From Rhizobium sp. Root1212 (GTDB lineage: Bacteria; Pseudomonadota; Alphaproteobacteria; Rhizobiales; Rhizobiaceae), in NCBI RefSeq assembly GCF_001424985.1, contig NZ_LMDA01000007.1:26485-90484 (forward strand): 64,000 nucleotides of DNA. The letters run 5' to 3'. Below are positions 51,992-61,187 of the stretch, piece by piece; positions within the stretch are counted from its first letter, which is position 1; every line of letters begins with the position of its first letter. Below the pieces are notes generated by a model. That model was not told the origin of the DNA. It worked only from the letters and a program-made list of their open reading frames with translations, and ran no database searches. The translations under genes were made by a program, and so were the position numbers.

Positions 51992-54442
51992 TCACTCGGC
52001 GGCCTGGCTGAAGCCGACGGATGCCATCGGCCGGAACTCGTGCTTGTCCTTGCCGGAGACACGCTCCGACCACGGATCGACCTGGGCGAATTGCTGGCTG
52101 AAGACGAAGCGGTCGTAGTAGGCCTTGCGCTTGTCGGCATCGCCCATGATCTGGCGGCGGATTTCCTCAAGGCCGATGCGCTTTGCCCATTTGTAGATGC
52201 GCTCGAGATAGCGGGCCTGCTCGCGGTACATCTGGGTCAACGCCACGATATGCTCCAGCGCCTCGTCCTCGCTCTTCACGAGACCGAGAACCTCGGTGCC
52301 CTTGATGTCGAGGCCGGCGGCGCCGGCGAAATGGATCTCGAAACCACTGTCGACGCAGATGACGCCGATATCCTTGCAGGTCGCTTCCGCGCAGTTTCGC
52401 GGACAGCCGGAAACCGCCATCTTCAGCTTGGCCGGCGTCCACGAACCCCACATGAATTTCTCGATGCGGATGCCGAGCCCTGTCGAATCCTGCGTGCCGA
52501 AGCGGCACCAGTCGGAACCGACACAGGTCTTCACTGTGCGCAGGCCCTTGGCATAAGCCTGACCGGAGATGAAGCCGGCCTTGCCGAGATCGGCCCAGAC
52601 GGCTGGCAGGTCTTCCTTCTCGATGCCGAGCAGGTCGATGCGCTGGCCGCCGGTGACCTTCACCAGCGGGATCTCGAACTTGTCGACGACATCGGCGATG
52701 GCACGCAACTCGCCCGAGTTGGTGACGCCGCCCCACATGCGCGGCACGACGGAATAGGTGCCGTCCTTCTGGATGTTGGCGTGCACACGCTCGTTGATAA
52801 AGCGCGACTGGTAATCGTCGGCATATTCATCCGGCCAGTCGCAGACGAGGTAGTAGTTGAGCGCCGGGCGGCATTTGGCACAGCCGCAGGAGGTTTTCCA
52901 CTCCAGTTCCTGCATCACGGCCGGAATGGTCTTCAGCTCCTTCGCCTTGATCAGGCGGCGCACGTCGTCATGGCCAAGCTCGGTGCAGGTGCACATCGGC
53001 TGGACGGCGGCGGGGTTGTAGCTGTCGCCGAGCGTGATCGTCATCAGCTTCTCGACAAGCCCCGTGCAGGAGCCGCAGGAGGCGGATGCCTTGGTGTGGG
53101 CGCGCACGTCATCCAGCGACGTCAGACCCTTGGAAGTGATGGTCGAGGTGATCTTGCCCTTGCAGACGCCGTTGCAGCCACAGATTTCCGCGTCATCCGG
53201 CAAGGCTGCAACGGCCGCCATAGGGTCCAGCGGCGACCCTCCCTGATAGGCCTGCCCGAAGATCAGCGTCTCGCGCATGTCGGAGATATCGGTCGCCTTC
53301 TTCTTCAGGTCGTTAAACCAGGCGCCATCGGCGGTCTCACCATAAAGAACGGTGCCGATGATGCGGTTTTCCTTCAGCACGACGCGCTTGTAGACGCCGG
53401 CCGAGGCATCGCGCAGCACGATCTCCTCGCGGTCGTCTCCATCGGCGAAATCGCCGAGCGAGAACAGCTCGATACCCGTGACCTTCAGCTTGGTCGGCGT
53501 ATCGGAATGCACGAAAGCCGGCGAACGGTCGCCCGCCAGATGGGAGGCGGCAATGCGGGCCATCTCGTAGAGCGGCGCGACGAGGCCATAGACCATGCCG
53601 CCGACTTCGGCGCATTCGCCGAGCGCCCAGATGTTGCCATCCGACGTCTGCATGCCGTCATCGACGACGATGCCGCGGTTGACGGCAAGGCCGGCTTCCT
53701 TGGCAAGACCGACGCTCGGGCGGATACCGACCGCCATCACCACCAGCGTCGCCGGGATGATGCGGCCGTCGTCAAGCTCGATGCCCTCGACCTTGCCATC
53801 GCCGATGATCGCCTTGGTGTTGGCCTTGCAGATGATCTGGATGCCGCGGCCTTCCAGTTCCTTCTGGAGAAGGTAGCCAGCGGCGGGATCGAGCTGCCGA
53901 TCCATCAGGGTCGGCATGACGTGCAGCACGGTCACGTCCATGCCGCGGCCGGCAAGGCCGGCGGCGGCTTCGAGACCGAGCAGGCCGCCACCGATGACAA
54001 CGGCCTTTTCGCGGGACTGGGCGGCGAGCAGCATGGCCTGCACGTCGTCCAGATCGCGATAGGTGATGACGCCGCGCATGTCGTTGCCCGGAACCGGGAT
54101 AATGAAAGGCATGGAGCCGGTGGCGATCACCAGCTTGTCGTAGCTCTCGGTGACGCCATGATCGGACGTCACGGTCTTGGCGATGCGGTCGATCGCAACG
54201 ATCCTGTGGCCCTTATAGAGAGTGATGCCGTGTTTGATGTACCAGCCGTCACCATGGATGACGATCTCTTCGAATTCCTTCTCGCCGGAGAGAACCGGCG
54301 AGAGCATGATGCGGTCGTAATTGACGCGCGGCTCGGCGTTGAAAATGGTGACCTGATACTGGTCAGGCGCTTTGTCGAGCAGGTGCTCCAGCATGCGCCC
54401 CGGCGCCATGCCATTGCCGATGATGACGAGTTTTTCTGTCAT
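51992..54442 (-). CDS. nirB: NAD(P)H nitrite reductase large subunit NirB
   Basis: An 816-aa flavoprotein: N-terminal FAD/NAD(P)H domains (LVIIGNGMAPGRMLEHL, VVIGGGLLGLEAAAGLAGRG), BFD-type [2Fe-2S] segments (CGCNGVCKG, CGSCTGLV) and the C-terminal sirohaem/[4Fe-4S] part (TCVGSDWCRFG, CPRNCAEATCKD). It reduces nitrite to ammonium in the cytoplasm. The start is MTEKLVIIG; 14 bases separate it from the transporter gene. Confidence 0.95.
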   Translation of the reverse strand: MTEKLVIIGNGMAPGRMLEHLLDKAPDQYQVTIFNAEPRVNYDRIMLSPVLSGEKEFEEIVIHGDGWYIKHGITLYKGHRIVAIDRIAKTVTSDHGVTESYDKLVIATGSMPFIIPVPGNDMRGVITYRDLDDVQAMLLAAQSREKAVVIGGGLLGLEAAAGLAGRGMDVTVLHVMPTLMDRQLDPAAGYLLQKELEGRGIQIICKANTKAIIGDGKVEGIELDDGRIIPATLVVMAVGIRPSVGLAKEAGLAVNRGIVVDDGMQTSDGNIWALGECAEVGGMVYGLVAPLYEMARIAASHLAGDRSPAFVHSDTPTKLKVTGIELFSLGDFADGDDREEIVLRDASAGVYKRVVLKENRIIGTVLYGETADGAWFNDLKKKATDISDMRETLIFGQAYQGGSPLDPMAAVAALPDDAEICGCNGVCKGKITSTITSKGLTSLDDVRAHTKASASCGSCTGLVEKLMTITLGDSYNPAAVQPMCTCTELGHDDVRRLIKAKELKTIPAVMQELEWKTSCGCAKCRPALNYYLVCDWPDEYADDYQSRFINERVHANIQKDGTYSVVPRMWGGVTNSGELRAIADVVDKFEIPLVKVTGGQRIDLLGIEKEDLPAVWADLGKAGFISGQAYAKGLRTVKTCVGSDWCRFGTQDSTGLGIRIEKFMWGSWTPAKLKMAVSGCPRNCAEATCKDIGVICVDSGFEIHFAGAAGLDIKGTEVLGLVKSEDEALEHIVALTQMYREQARYLERIYKWAKRIGLEEIRRQIMGDADKRKAYYDRFVFSQQFAQVDPWSERVSGKDKHEFRPMASVGFSQAAE

Positions 54443-54456
54443 GGATTTTCCCCGGT

Positions 54457-55710
54457 TCAGGCGGCGACGGCCGAGATGGAGAGCGCATTGCGCTCGATCT
54501 TGCGGATCGACAGGTGCATCCAGATCATCGACGCGGCGACGACGGCAAAGAGCAGCAGGAAGCAGCTCGACCAAAGGCCGGTCATATCCTTCAGGAACCC
54601 GAAGGCGATCGGCAGGATGAAGCCGCCGAGGCCGCCGACCATGCCGACGACACCGCCGACAGCGCCGATGCTATCGGGATAGTAGGCCGGGATATGCTTG
54701 TAGACGGCGGCCTTGCCGAGGCTCATGAAGAAGCCCAGCACGAAGATCACCACGATAAACACGGCGGGCGTGATGCCGAAGCCGGCACCCGCTGTTGCGG
54801 CCGGAAGCGACAGGATGAGGGTTGCAAGCGCCGAGACGGCGAGAACCCAGTACATGACAGTGCGGGCACCCTTGCGATCCGAAAGCATGCCGCCGAAGGC
54901 GCGAAAAATGCTGCCGGGGATCGAGTATGCTGCGGCGATCATGCCGGCATGGGCGATGTCGAAGCCATAGACGCCGACGAGATAACGCGGCAGCCACAGG
55001 GCGAGCGCAACAAAGCCGCCAAAGGCAAAGAAATAATAGAGCGAGAAGCGCCAGACCTGCACATTCTTGAGCGGCGCGAATTCCTGGACGAGGCTGCGCG
55101 GTGCGGCGCCACGCTCGCGCCGTGCTTTGAACGACGGATCATCGGTGGTGGTAAACCAGAAGACCACGGCCATGACAATGAGGCCGAGCGCCCAGATCTG
55201 GGCAACGGCCTGCCAACCCCAGGCCAGCAGCACCAAGGGGGCAAGAAACTTGGTGACGGCCGCGCCGACATTGCCGGCGCCGAAGATGCCGAGCGCCGTG
55301 CCCTGCTTCTGCGCCGAAAAGAACGGCGAGACATAGGCAACGCCCACGGCAAAGGAGCCACCCGCAAGGCCGACGCCGAGACCGGCGAGTAGCATCTGCG
55401 GGAAGGTCGTGGCGTAGGAGAGCAGGAACGTGGAAAGGGCGGCGGCAAGCATGGTGAGCGTATAGACAATACGGCCACCGTAACGGCCGGTCCAGATGCC
55501 AAGCACGATGCGTACCAGCGAGCCCGACAGGATCGGCGTGCCGATCAGCAGGCCGAATTCGGCCTCGCTCAGGCCCAGATCCTGCTTGATGCGGATGCCG
55601 ATGATCGCAAAGATCGTCCAGACGGCAAAACAGATGGTGAAGGCCAGTGTGGACATCCACAGGGCTTTGGCAGGTTCTCCCGGGGAGATGGCTTTGGTGT
55701 TTTCAGACAT
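54457..55710 (-). CDS. Nitrate/nitrite MFS transporter (NarK family)
   Basis: A 417-aa polytopic protein with about twelve membrane helices and the nitrate signature-like GLGVGLAGGSFAVGVAYVSPFF and GFFMSLGKAAVYKHIPAYYPDSIG, which has the Gly-rich NarK signature in the second half. It imports nitrate. ATG with GGAG six bases upstream. First gene after the antiterminator leader, so the whole downstream operon depends on that leader. Confidence 0.92.
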   Translation of the reverse strand: MSENTKAISPGEPAKALWMSTLAFTICFAVWTIFAIIGIRIKQDLGLSEAEFGLLIGTPILSGSLVRIVLGIWTGRYGGRIVYTLTMLAAALSTFLLSYATTFPQMLLAGLGVGLAGGSFAVGVAYVSPFFSAQKQGTALGIFGAGNVGAAVTKFLAPLVLLAWGWQAVAQIWALGLIVMAVVFWFTTTDDPSFKARRERGAAPRSLVQEFAPLKNVQVWRFSLYYFFAFGGFVALALWLPRYLVGVYGFDIAHAGMIAAAYSIPGSIFRAFGGMLSDRKGARTVMYWVLAVSALATLILSLPAATAGAGFGITPAVFIVVIFVLGFFMSLGKAAVYKHIPAYYPDSIGAVGGVVGMVGGLGGFILPIAFGFLKDMTGLWSSCFLLLFAVVAASMIWMHLSIRKIERNALSISAVAA

Positions 55711-55768
55711 AGTTTCTCCGAGGCCCGACAAGGTCGTGCCGCTCCAATCTCGGGGTTGAAAAACAAAA

Positions 55769-55853
55769 AGCCGCTGGTCAGGTGTGCAGACACGCGGATG
55801 CGTGCGCTTTTCCTGATCAGCGGCTTTGCTGGAGGCGCCCTTCGTTGGACGCC
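55769..55853 (-). promoter_or_regulatory. NasT (ANTAR) antiterminator leader with intrinsic terminator
   Basis: Read on the minus strand, hairpin 1 (55853-55834) has the stem GGCGTCC/GGGCGCC with hexaloop AACGAA. Hairpin 2 (55831-55818) has the stem CAGC/GCTG with hexaloop AAAGCC. Both loops have A at position 1 and G at position 4, as in ANTAR target RNA. The 3' side of hairpin 2 overlaps the 5' arm of a terminator (AGCCGCTGATCAGG with CCTGACCAGCGGCT, 13 of 14 paired), which is followed by TTTTGTTTTT. NasT bound to the two hairpins would prevent the terminator and allow transcription into the nitrate transporter and nir/nas genes. Confidence 0.85.
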
Positions 55854-55885
55854 GATATCGTGACCCGAAGGCCTGCTATTTACAA

Positions 55886-55901
55886 AGCAAGAGGCGTGCC
55901 A
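55886..55901 (-). promoter_or_regulatory. Sigma-54 promoter of the nitrate operon
   Basis: Minus strand TGGCACGCCTCTTGCT, a full match to the -24/-12 consensus (TGGCAC-N5-TTGCW). It lies about 35 bases upstream of the first leader hairpin, so nearly the entire leader would be transcribed. It implies NtrC-type nitrogen control. A weak dyad at 55987-56004 (TGCAC...TGCC on the minus strand) might be an enhancer site but is not convincing. Confidence 0.85.
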
Positions 55902-56021
55902 GTTTTTCTGACATCAAATTTTTCAAATACTTGGAAGGTTTTGGATCAGGATGCCGCTGATCGGGTCATCGCAAACGCGCAGGATAGGCATCAAATTTTG
56001 TGCACTGCGCATAAAATAGGC

Positions 56022-57236
56022 TCACGCTAAATGCTTCGCTTGCGCTGCGATATAGTCACCCACCGCATCCGGATCGAAAAGCCCGCCATCGAAGAAGCCG
56101 TCAGGGCCAAGGCTTAATGTGCCGGAGGAGCCGACGGGTGTCTCTACCGTCAGTGCCCCTTCCACCTTCGCGCTCGCCGAAGGCATGACGACGCCCTGCG
56201 CTTTCAAAACGTTTCGATAGAGATCCGGTCGATAGGTCTCCGCCGCGATCTGCTGATGCGACAGGGAATGCTCGATCTGCCCCCAGCGCACCATCTGCGT
56301 GTAGAACCAGAGCGCATGGCTCTTCCACGGGAAGGTGGCGGCCTTGGCCTGGGGCACGAAGAAATCCTGGACAGCGCGGATATCGCCGCCGCCGACGGGC
56401 AGAAGACCGGTCAACGCTGGCAGCAGAAGCGCGCTGTCACGCCCGACATAGGCTGGCCTTGAAAGAATATCCGCCAATTCCGCATGATTTTCGGCTCGCC
56501 CGCACCAGCGCGACGCTTCCTCAAGCGCGACAATCAATGCCGAAAGTGCCTCTGGATGCGCTTCTGCCCAGCCTGCATTGACACCAAGCACCTTTTCCGG
56601 GCTGGATTTCCAGATCGCGGCCTTGGTGGTCGCGAGATGCGCTCCGCGATTCAGGACCCCATAGGTATTCCAAGGTTCGCCGGCGCAATAGCCATCGATC
56701 AGGCCTTCGGCAAGCGCATCGCCCATATCCGGCGGCGGCAGAACGAGGATTTCGATATCGCGGTCGGGATCGATACCGCTTGCCGCCAGCCAGTAGCGCA
56801 GCTCGTAGTTATGCCCTGAATAGGGATGGACGACACCGAAGCGAGGTGGATCGGAGGGTTTGGCGGCAATAACCCCGCGTAGCGCTTGCCCATTGTTGTA
56901 CGCATCGAGGTTTGCCATTGCCCCCTGCCCTGCCATCGCCCGCCAGAGCTTTGCCGAAACAGTCACTGCATTGCCGCCGAGCCCCAATGCCATCGGTACG
57001 ATCATTTTCGGGGAAAGAGGATCAAGGCCCAGATTGAAGGCAATCGGCATCGGCCCCAGAATATGGGCGACATTGAAATGGCTGACCGCCAGCCGGTCGC
57101 GGATCGAGGCCCAGGAGCGTTCGCGCACCAGCGATAGCGCGATGCTGTTCTTCTCCGCAAATCCCTTTTCCCTGGCGGCGACCAGAATAGCGCTATCGAG
57201 CAACGGCACGAAACCCGCTGTAATCTCGTATGTCAT
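56022..57236 (-). CDS. nasS: Nitrate-sensing regulator NasS
   Basis: A 404-aa protein of the nitrate-binding NrtA/CmpA type (SHFNVAHILGPMPIAFNLGL, GYCAGEPWNTYG) without a signal peptide or lipobox, so cytoplasmic. This is the hallmark of NasS, which holds NasT inactive when nitrate is absent. Its ATG overlaps the nasT stop by four bases. It precedes the sigma-54 promoter and antiterminator leader of the operon it controls. Confidence 0.9.
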   Translation of the reverse strand: MTYEITAGFVPLLDSAILVAAREKGFAEKNSIALSLVRERSWASIRDRLAVSHFNVAHILGPMPIAFNLGLDPLSPKMIVPMALGLGGNAVTVSAKLWRAMAGQGAMANLDAYNNGQALRGVIAAKPSDPPRFGVVHPYSGHNYELRYWLAASGIDPDRDIEILVLPPPDMGDALAEGLIDGYCAGEPWNTYGVLNRGAHLATTKAAIWKSSPEKVLGVNAGWAEAHPEALSALIVALEEASRWCGRAENHAELADILSRPAYVGRDSALLLPALTGLLPVGGGDIRAVQDFFVPQAKAATFPWKSHALWFYTQMVRWGQIEHSLSHQQIAAETYRPDLYRNVLKAQGVVMPSASAKVEGALTVETPVGSSGTLSLGPDGFFDGGLFDPDAVGDYIAAQAKHLA

Positions 57237-57835
57237 TCGCTTGCTCCCGGATCGAGCAGGCTTGCGGCCGTGACGAGGCTTTGGGCGATCTCGACGATCT
57301 TGCGGTTCTGGTTCATGGCCGCCTTGCGCAGCAAGGCATAGGCCGCCTCTTCCGACAGCCCGCGCGAACGCATCAGCAGGCCCTTGGCACGATCGATGAT
57401 CTTGCGGTTTTCCAGCTCGCCGCGGGTTTCATCCAACTCGCGGGAAAGACGGGAGAAGGCGTTGAAACGGCTTATCGCCATCTTCAGAATCGGCCGCACC
57501 CGCTCCTGCTTCAGCCCGTCGACAATATAGGCGGAGACGCCCGCATCCACAGCCGCCTCGATGGAAGCCTCGTCGGACTTATCGACAAACATGGCGATTG
57601 GCCGCTGAATAGCACGGGAAATCTGAAAGAAGCTTTCAAGCATGTCACGGTTTGGATTTTCGAGATCGATGACGATGACATCCGGGTTGATTTCGGCAAT
57701 GCGCCGCGCCAGCCCGTGCATGTCGTCGATGATCCTCACCTGATCATAGCCGCCTTCACGCAGGCCTTCCTCGATGATCGACGCGCGAATGCGGTTTTCA
57801 TCTATGACCAGTACGGTGAGGCTACTTGATTTCAT
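57233..57835 (-). CDS. nasT: ANTAR-domain antiterminator NasT
   Basis: A 200-aa protein: a receiver-like N-terminal part (LTVLVIDENRIRAS, VIVIDLENPN) and the C-terminal ANTAR domain (ENRKIIDRAKGLLMRSRGLSEEAAYALLRKAAM). It binds the two-hairpin leader found upstream of the transporter gene. The ATG is the start giving MKSSSLTVLV; the frame is open another 44 codons with no family support. Coupled to nasS. Confidence 0.92.
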   Translation of the reverse strand: MKSSSLTVLVIDENRIRASIIEEGLREGGYDQVRIIDDMHGLARRIAEINPDVIVIDLENPNRDMLESFFQISRAIQRPIAMFVDKSDEASIEAAVDAGVSAYIVDGLKQERVRPILKMAISRFNAFSRLSRELDETRGELENRKIIDRAKGLLMRSRGLSEEAAYALLRKAAMNQNRKIVEIAQSLVTAASLLDPGASE

Positions 57836-57988
57836 AACACCAACAACAGTTTCGGCGCGATGCCGCCAACGGCACACGAAACCCCCAAGCCGCACATGAC
57901 CGAACCTATCCGGGAAATCAAGCAGAAAACCTAGTCCGCCTTTCTGTCTTTGGGTCGCATGCATCAAAAGTTAACGCTTGCGATCTCG

Positions 57989-58620
57989 TCAGCTTTCGTC
58001 CTTCAAATTGATTTCCATAACTGCACTGCCGCGGCCTCGTTGACGAAAATAGGTTCTAACCCGCCGCTGATCGGCCCGACGTCCACACTGTCGAGATGAT
58101 CTTCGTCCTGCCGCACTCTGCGAAAATGGAGCTTGATGGTCGTGCCATGCCCGACTTCGCTGTAAATCTTGATGTGACCGCCAGATTGTTTGACGAAGCC
58201 ATAGACCATCGAGAGACCCAGACAGGTGCCTTTGCCCACGGGCTTCCTCGAAAAGAAGGAAGACCTGATCGATGATCTTCTGTGGCATGCCGTCACCTCA
58301 TCATGCTGGCGTGCGTAATCGTCGTCGAGGAAAGTGTTCTCCACGTCGATGGTCCGCTTGCCCTGGCCGTCTATCGCATTCCGGGCATTGATCGCCAAGT
58401 TGAAGATCGCATTCTCGACTTGCACTGGATGGACCGATGCATTCCGGAGACCACCGCCGCGGATGGTTTCAATCTCAACACCTTCTCCGAGAGTCCGGCG
58501 TGACATCTCCTCGATGTCGGCAATAAAGCGCGCCGTATTTACGACCTGGGTCCCAACGGATCAAGCCGAACCCATCGAGGCGCGGCATCATGATGTCTGG
58601 CAGCGGCATTCTGCCCGCGC
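57989..58620 (-). pseudogene. Remnant of a hybrid sensor histidine kinase
   Basis: Pieces of one gene are spread over different frames. A receiver-like piece (PDIMMPRLDGFGLIR, about 58530-58610) comes first, then a kinase piece (MSRRTLGEGVEIETIRGGG, VQVENAIFNLAINARNAIDGQG), then GKGTCLGLSMVYGFVKQSGGHIKIYSEVGHGT. The ATP-binding middle (the MPQKIIDQVF segment) is in another frame, indicating deletions and shifts. The phospho-acceptor part is missing. No function expected. Confidence 0.75.
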
Positions 58621-58665
58621 CTCCCTCACACGGATGAGACCCGTAGCTGGCTTTTAGGAAGCATC

Positions 58666-59184
58666 TTACTTCTTGGTCAATCCGTGGATGCGAACGTTAT
58701 GGGCTCGAAGGGTTCCCAAAGTTTTTTCAGCAAACGATTTCAGGGCACCTGAGTTGTTGCTTTGCGCATATTCGTCAAAGAGCTTAACCGCCTCTTCGTG
58801 AGCGAGAACCTGGGTCGAGAGATAGGCCTGATCGAAATCCGTTTCCGAAGCAGCCTTAAGAGCATCAAGCTGCTTGCGGTGCTGCTCGTCCAGCGTCACA
58901 TCAACTTGGATATTGTCTTCCTTCGCTGCCATGGCGAGAGCCAGTCCGGCGTTCTCGTGATCCGAGATCATGTCTTTGGCGAAGGTCCTCGCTGCTTCAT
59001 CCTTCGCTTTTTCCATCGCGACCCCATCGGCCTCGATCTCGAACGTGTTTGAAGCGGCGGCCGTGTCAGCGAATTCCTGAGGGGACAGCGCATTGTCTTG
59101 GGCACTGCCGGTGATAGGAAACGAGTTGAAAGCGAGTGCCGTGACGGCGACGATGGCCAGACGAATTGTTGAGCTTTGGGTCAT
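58666..59184 (-). CDS. DUF4142-family exported protein
   Basis: A 172-aa protein: signal peptide (cleavage near ITGSAQD), then a helical bundle with the DUF4142 pattern (SPQEFADTAAASNTFEIEA, AKDMISDHENAGLAL, ALKAASETDFDQAYLSTQVLAHEEAV). Ferritin-like fold of unknown function, often stress-induced in rhizobia. ATG preceded by AGGAGG. Single gene between two decayed genes. Confidence 0.85.
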   Translation of the reverse strand: MTQSSTIRLAIVAVTALAFNSFPITGSAQDNALSPQEFADTAAASNTFEIEADGVAMEKAKDEAARTFAKDMISDHENAGLALAMAAKEDNIQVDVTLDEQHRKQLDALKAASETDFDQAYLSTQVLAHEEAVKLFDEYAQSNNSGALKSFAEKTLGTLRAHNVRIHGLTKK

Positions 59185-59326
59185 GTGATCCTCCTGGCCA
59201 GTAATCTCACATCTGAAGTTTTGTTCCGCTTTCATTTCCGAGCCATCCAAATCGCGATAACATGCGCCCAACGGCCGTTCTTGGCTGCAGGTCGATACAC
59301 ATGATATTCTCGAGATAGGACTTCGC

Positions 59327-60022
59327 CTATGCAAAAAGATGCTCGGGAAAGGCGGCGAGTATGCGTGGGCCCGCCTCCACGAGGATCACTTTCAGATTGT
59401 CGGGCTGCAGGTTTCGGAAATCGCGGCTGATCATGAAGCGACCAAGTTCGGAGATCGCGCCCGCCATTTCGACGCCCGTCGGCCCACCGCCGATGACGAT
59501 GCTGGTGAGCAACGCCTGCTTCTCAGCTTCGCTCTTCGCTCGCTCAGCCCGCTCGAATGCCAGAAGCAGTCGATGACGGATCTGCCGCGCCTCATGAATG
59601 CTTTTCAGACCGGGCGCGAATTCTCGCCATTCATCATGGCCGAAGTAGTTGTAGTCGGAGCCGGTGGCGATGACCAACTGATCGTAGGAAAGCGAGTCGC
59701 CATCAGACAAGGACACCATGCGCGACGACGGGTCGATGCCGACCACCTCTGCCATGATCATGTTTATGTTCTTGAAACGGGCAAGCGTTTTGCGAATTGG
59801 TTCGGCGATGTCTGCCGGCGACAGGGCGGCGGTCGCCACCTGGTACAGCAGCGGCTGGAAGAGGTTGTGATTGCGGCGGTCAACGACCGTGACATCAATA
59901 TCTGGGGCGTTGCCCAGTTCCATGGCACAGGCCAGGCCGCCGAAACCGCCGCCAATGATGACGACACGACGGGAAACACGGTGTTCGGCGTCAAAATCAC
60001 GTCGGGGGTTGAATACGGTCAT
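59327..60022 (-). pseudogene. Truncated type II NADH dehydrogenase (NDH-2) gene
   Basis: 231 codons encode the FAD-binding Rossmann part (RVVIIGGGFGGLACAMELG), FQPLLYQVATAALSP and the second nucleotide-binding motif (TSIVIGGGPTGVEMAGAI). The frame stops at TAG after FPEHLFA, about where the protein is half done (normal length is above 400 residues). A few matching residues follow the stop (AKSYLENI), then resemblance ends, so a nonsense change plus a rearrangement is likely. The NADH-binding and membrane-anchoring C-terminal half is absent. Confidence 0.75.
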
Positions 60023-60071
60023 AGCCCGCTCCGTTAGTTTGTGCTCGGATGTGTTCTGCCTGACCGATGCG

Positions 60072-60233
60072 TCATATCGGCAAGCCGAAGCAGCGCAGTG
60101 AAAGCAGGTCTTCAAGCGTGAAGTTGGGGCCGAACAGAAGAAACGACCATACCGGACGGGTCGCGAAGACAAGACCAAGACCGAAAGCAGCCCAGATCAA
60201 CGCAGTGCGGGCTTCACGCAGCGTCTCAGCCAT
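60072..60233 (-). CDS. 53-aa membrane protein overlapping the DUF2243 gene
   Basis: MAETLREARTALIWAAFGLG, then one membrane segment, then FLLFGPNFTLEDLLSLRCFG. The ATG overlaps the DUF2243 stop (AATGGCTGA), which shows translational coupling. Too short for confident homology, but the sequence looks like a real membrane peptide. Confidence 0.55.
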   Translation of the reverse strand: MAETLREARTALIWAAFGLGLVFATRPVWSFLLFGPNFTLEDLLSLRCFGLPI

Positions 60234-60708
60234 TGCGTTTCCTCATGATCAGCACGCCAGTGGCGACCATGGCCCCACCCCAGGCAAGAAACCCGAGGTC
60301 CCAGAAGAGCCACTCCCCGTGAGGAACGGTTTCGTTGACGTGGTGGAGGCCGAGCACCTGGTGGTCGATAACGCCTTCGACAAGGTTGAACGATCCGAAG
60401 CCGATGAGCATCGTCGCCACGAGGTAGCCCGTCGACCAGCGGAAATGGCTGAGACGGCCGGACCGCCACAGGATGAAAAGGCCGGCCAATACGAACACGT
60501 AGGTACCAGAATGGAAGACGCCGTCCCAGAAGGTGTTCAGTTCAAGGTTTTCGATCGTGGTGATCGGGTACCAGGAACTGACCATATGGTGCCATTGCAG
60601 AAGCTGGTGCAGAACAATGCCGTCGAAGAAGCCTCCAAGGCCCAGGCCTAACAGCAGGCCGGCGGATAGCGGGAAGCTTCTTGTCGGCCGCCGATCTCGT
60701 CCTATCAT
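60226..60708 (-). CDS. DUF2243-family membrane protein
   Basis: A 160-aa protein with four membrane segments and conserved His/Asp in the first half (GLGGFFDGIVLHQLLQWHHM, FWDGVFHSGTYVF) and GSFNLVEGVIDHQVLGLHHVNE later. This is the DUF2243 pattern; histidines suggest metal binding, in line with its frequent neighbour CtaG in other genomes. The start is the first ATG. Confidence 0.85.
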   Translation of the reverse strand: MIGRDRRPTRSFPLSAGLLLGLGLGGFFDGIVLHQLLQWHHMVSSWYPITTIENLELNTFWDGVFHSGTYVFVLAGLFILWRSGRLSHFRWSTGYLVATMLIGFGSFNLVEGVIDHQVLGLHHVNETVPHGEWLFWDLGFLAWGGAMVATGVLIMRKRNG

Positions 60709-60942
60709 GCGAGTACCTTGGCCGAGACCGCCGCTTCAACAAACGTGACGCGGGCAAGCTCCGAGCTTCCGTGACTAGCTATAGCGTCGACGCAGCGGCG
60801 CTTAGCCGCTCAGAATACTTCGGAATTCATCAATGCTATGTCTCAAAGCCGAAACCTCCAAGGACGCTCTCGACTAAATACAAACACTCGGTCCCCGTAT
60901 CGATCATTTTACGCTTTGTCATTTTGCATTTCCTCTTGAATT

Positions 60943-61161
60943 CTAAGGAAGGCCCGGTTCAGAGCCATCCGACACCACTTCCTCTCCAAGCGCAGAAAGC
61001 CGCGCGTCGACGGAATCCATCATCGAGTTGAGAAACTCGACCCGCTGCCACCCTATGAGATGCGCCTCCTCATGCAGCATTTGGACGGTGTAATCTGCCG
61101 CCTGGTCCAGTTCGACCTTCCGCTCCTGCTCTCCAAGCTGTTTGGTTGGGGGATCGATCAA
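60943..61161 (-). CDS. Small protein paralogous to that at 44792-45013
   Basis: A 72-aa protein read from a TTG: LIDPPTKQLGEQERKVELDQ, then EEAHLIGWQRVEFLNSMMDSVDARL. Same layout and length as the copy at 44792, with an identical IDPPT start. The TTG is chosen by this alignment, with CGGGG upstream; no ATG is available. A 98-nt repeat sits 26 bases upstream, as in the first locus. Confidence 0.7.
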   Translation of the reverse strand: MIDPPTKQLGEQERKVELDQAADYTVQMLHEEAHLIGWQRVEFLNSMMDSVDARLSALGEEVVSDGSEPGLP

Positions 61162-61187
61162 GCTGCCCCGACAAGTGGTTGAGATCA

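Noticed and set aside
51800..54682. A 960-codon open frame on the plus strand opposite nirB and nirD
   Set aside because: It is antisense to two certain genes with full catalytic motifs; high-GC codon bias creates such mirror frames. No family features.
55987..56004. NtrC enhancer site upstream of the sigma-54 promoter
   Set aside because: Only one half (TGCAC) fits the consensus, so it is mentioned but not called.
60681..61031. A 116-codon plus-strand frame
   Set aside because: Overlaps the small paralogue gene and the DUF2243 start on the other strand; composition is not protein-like.
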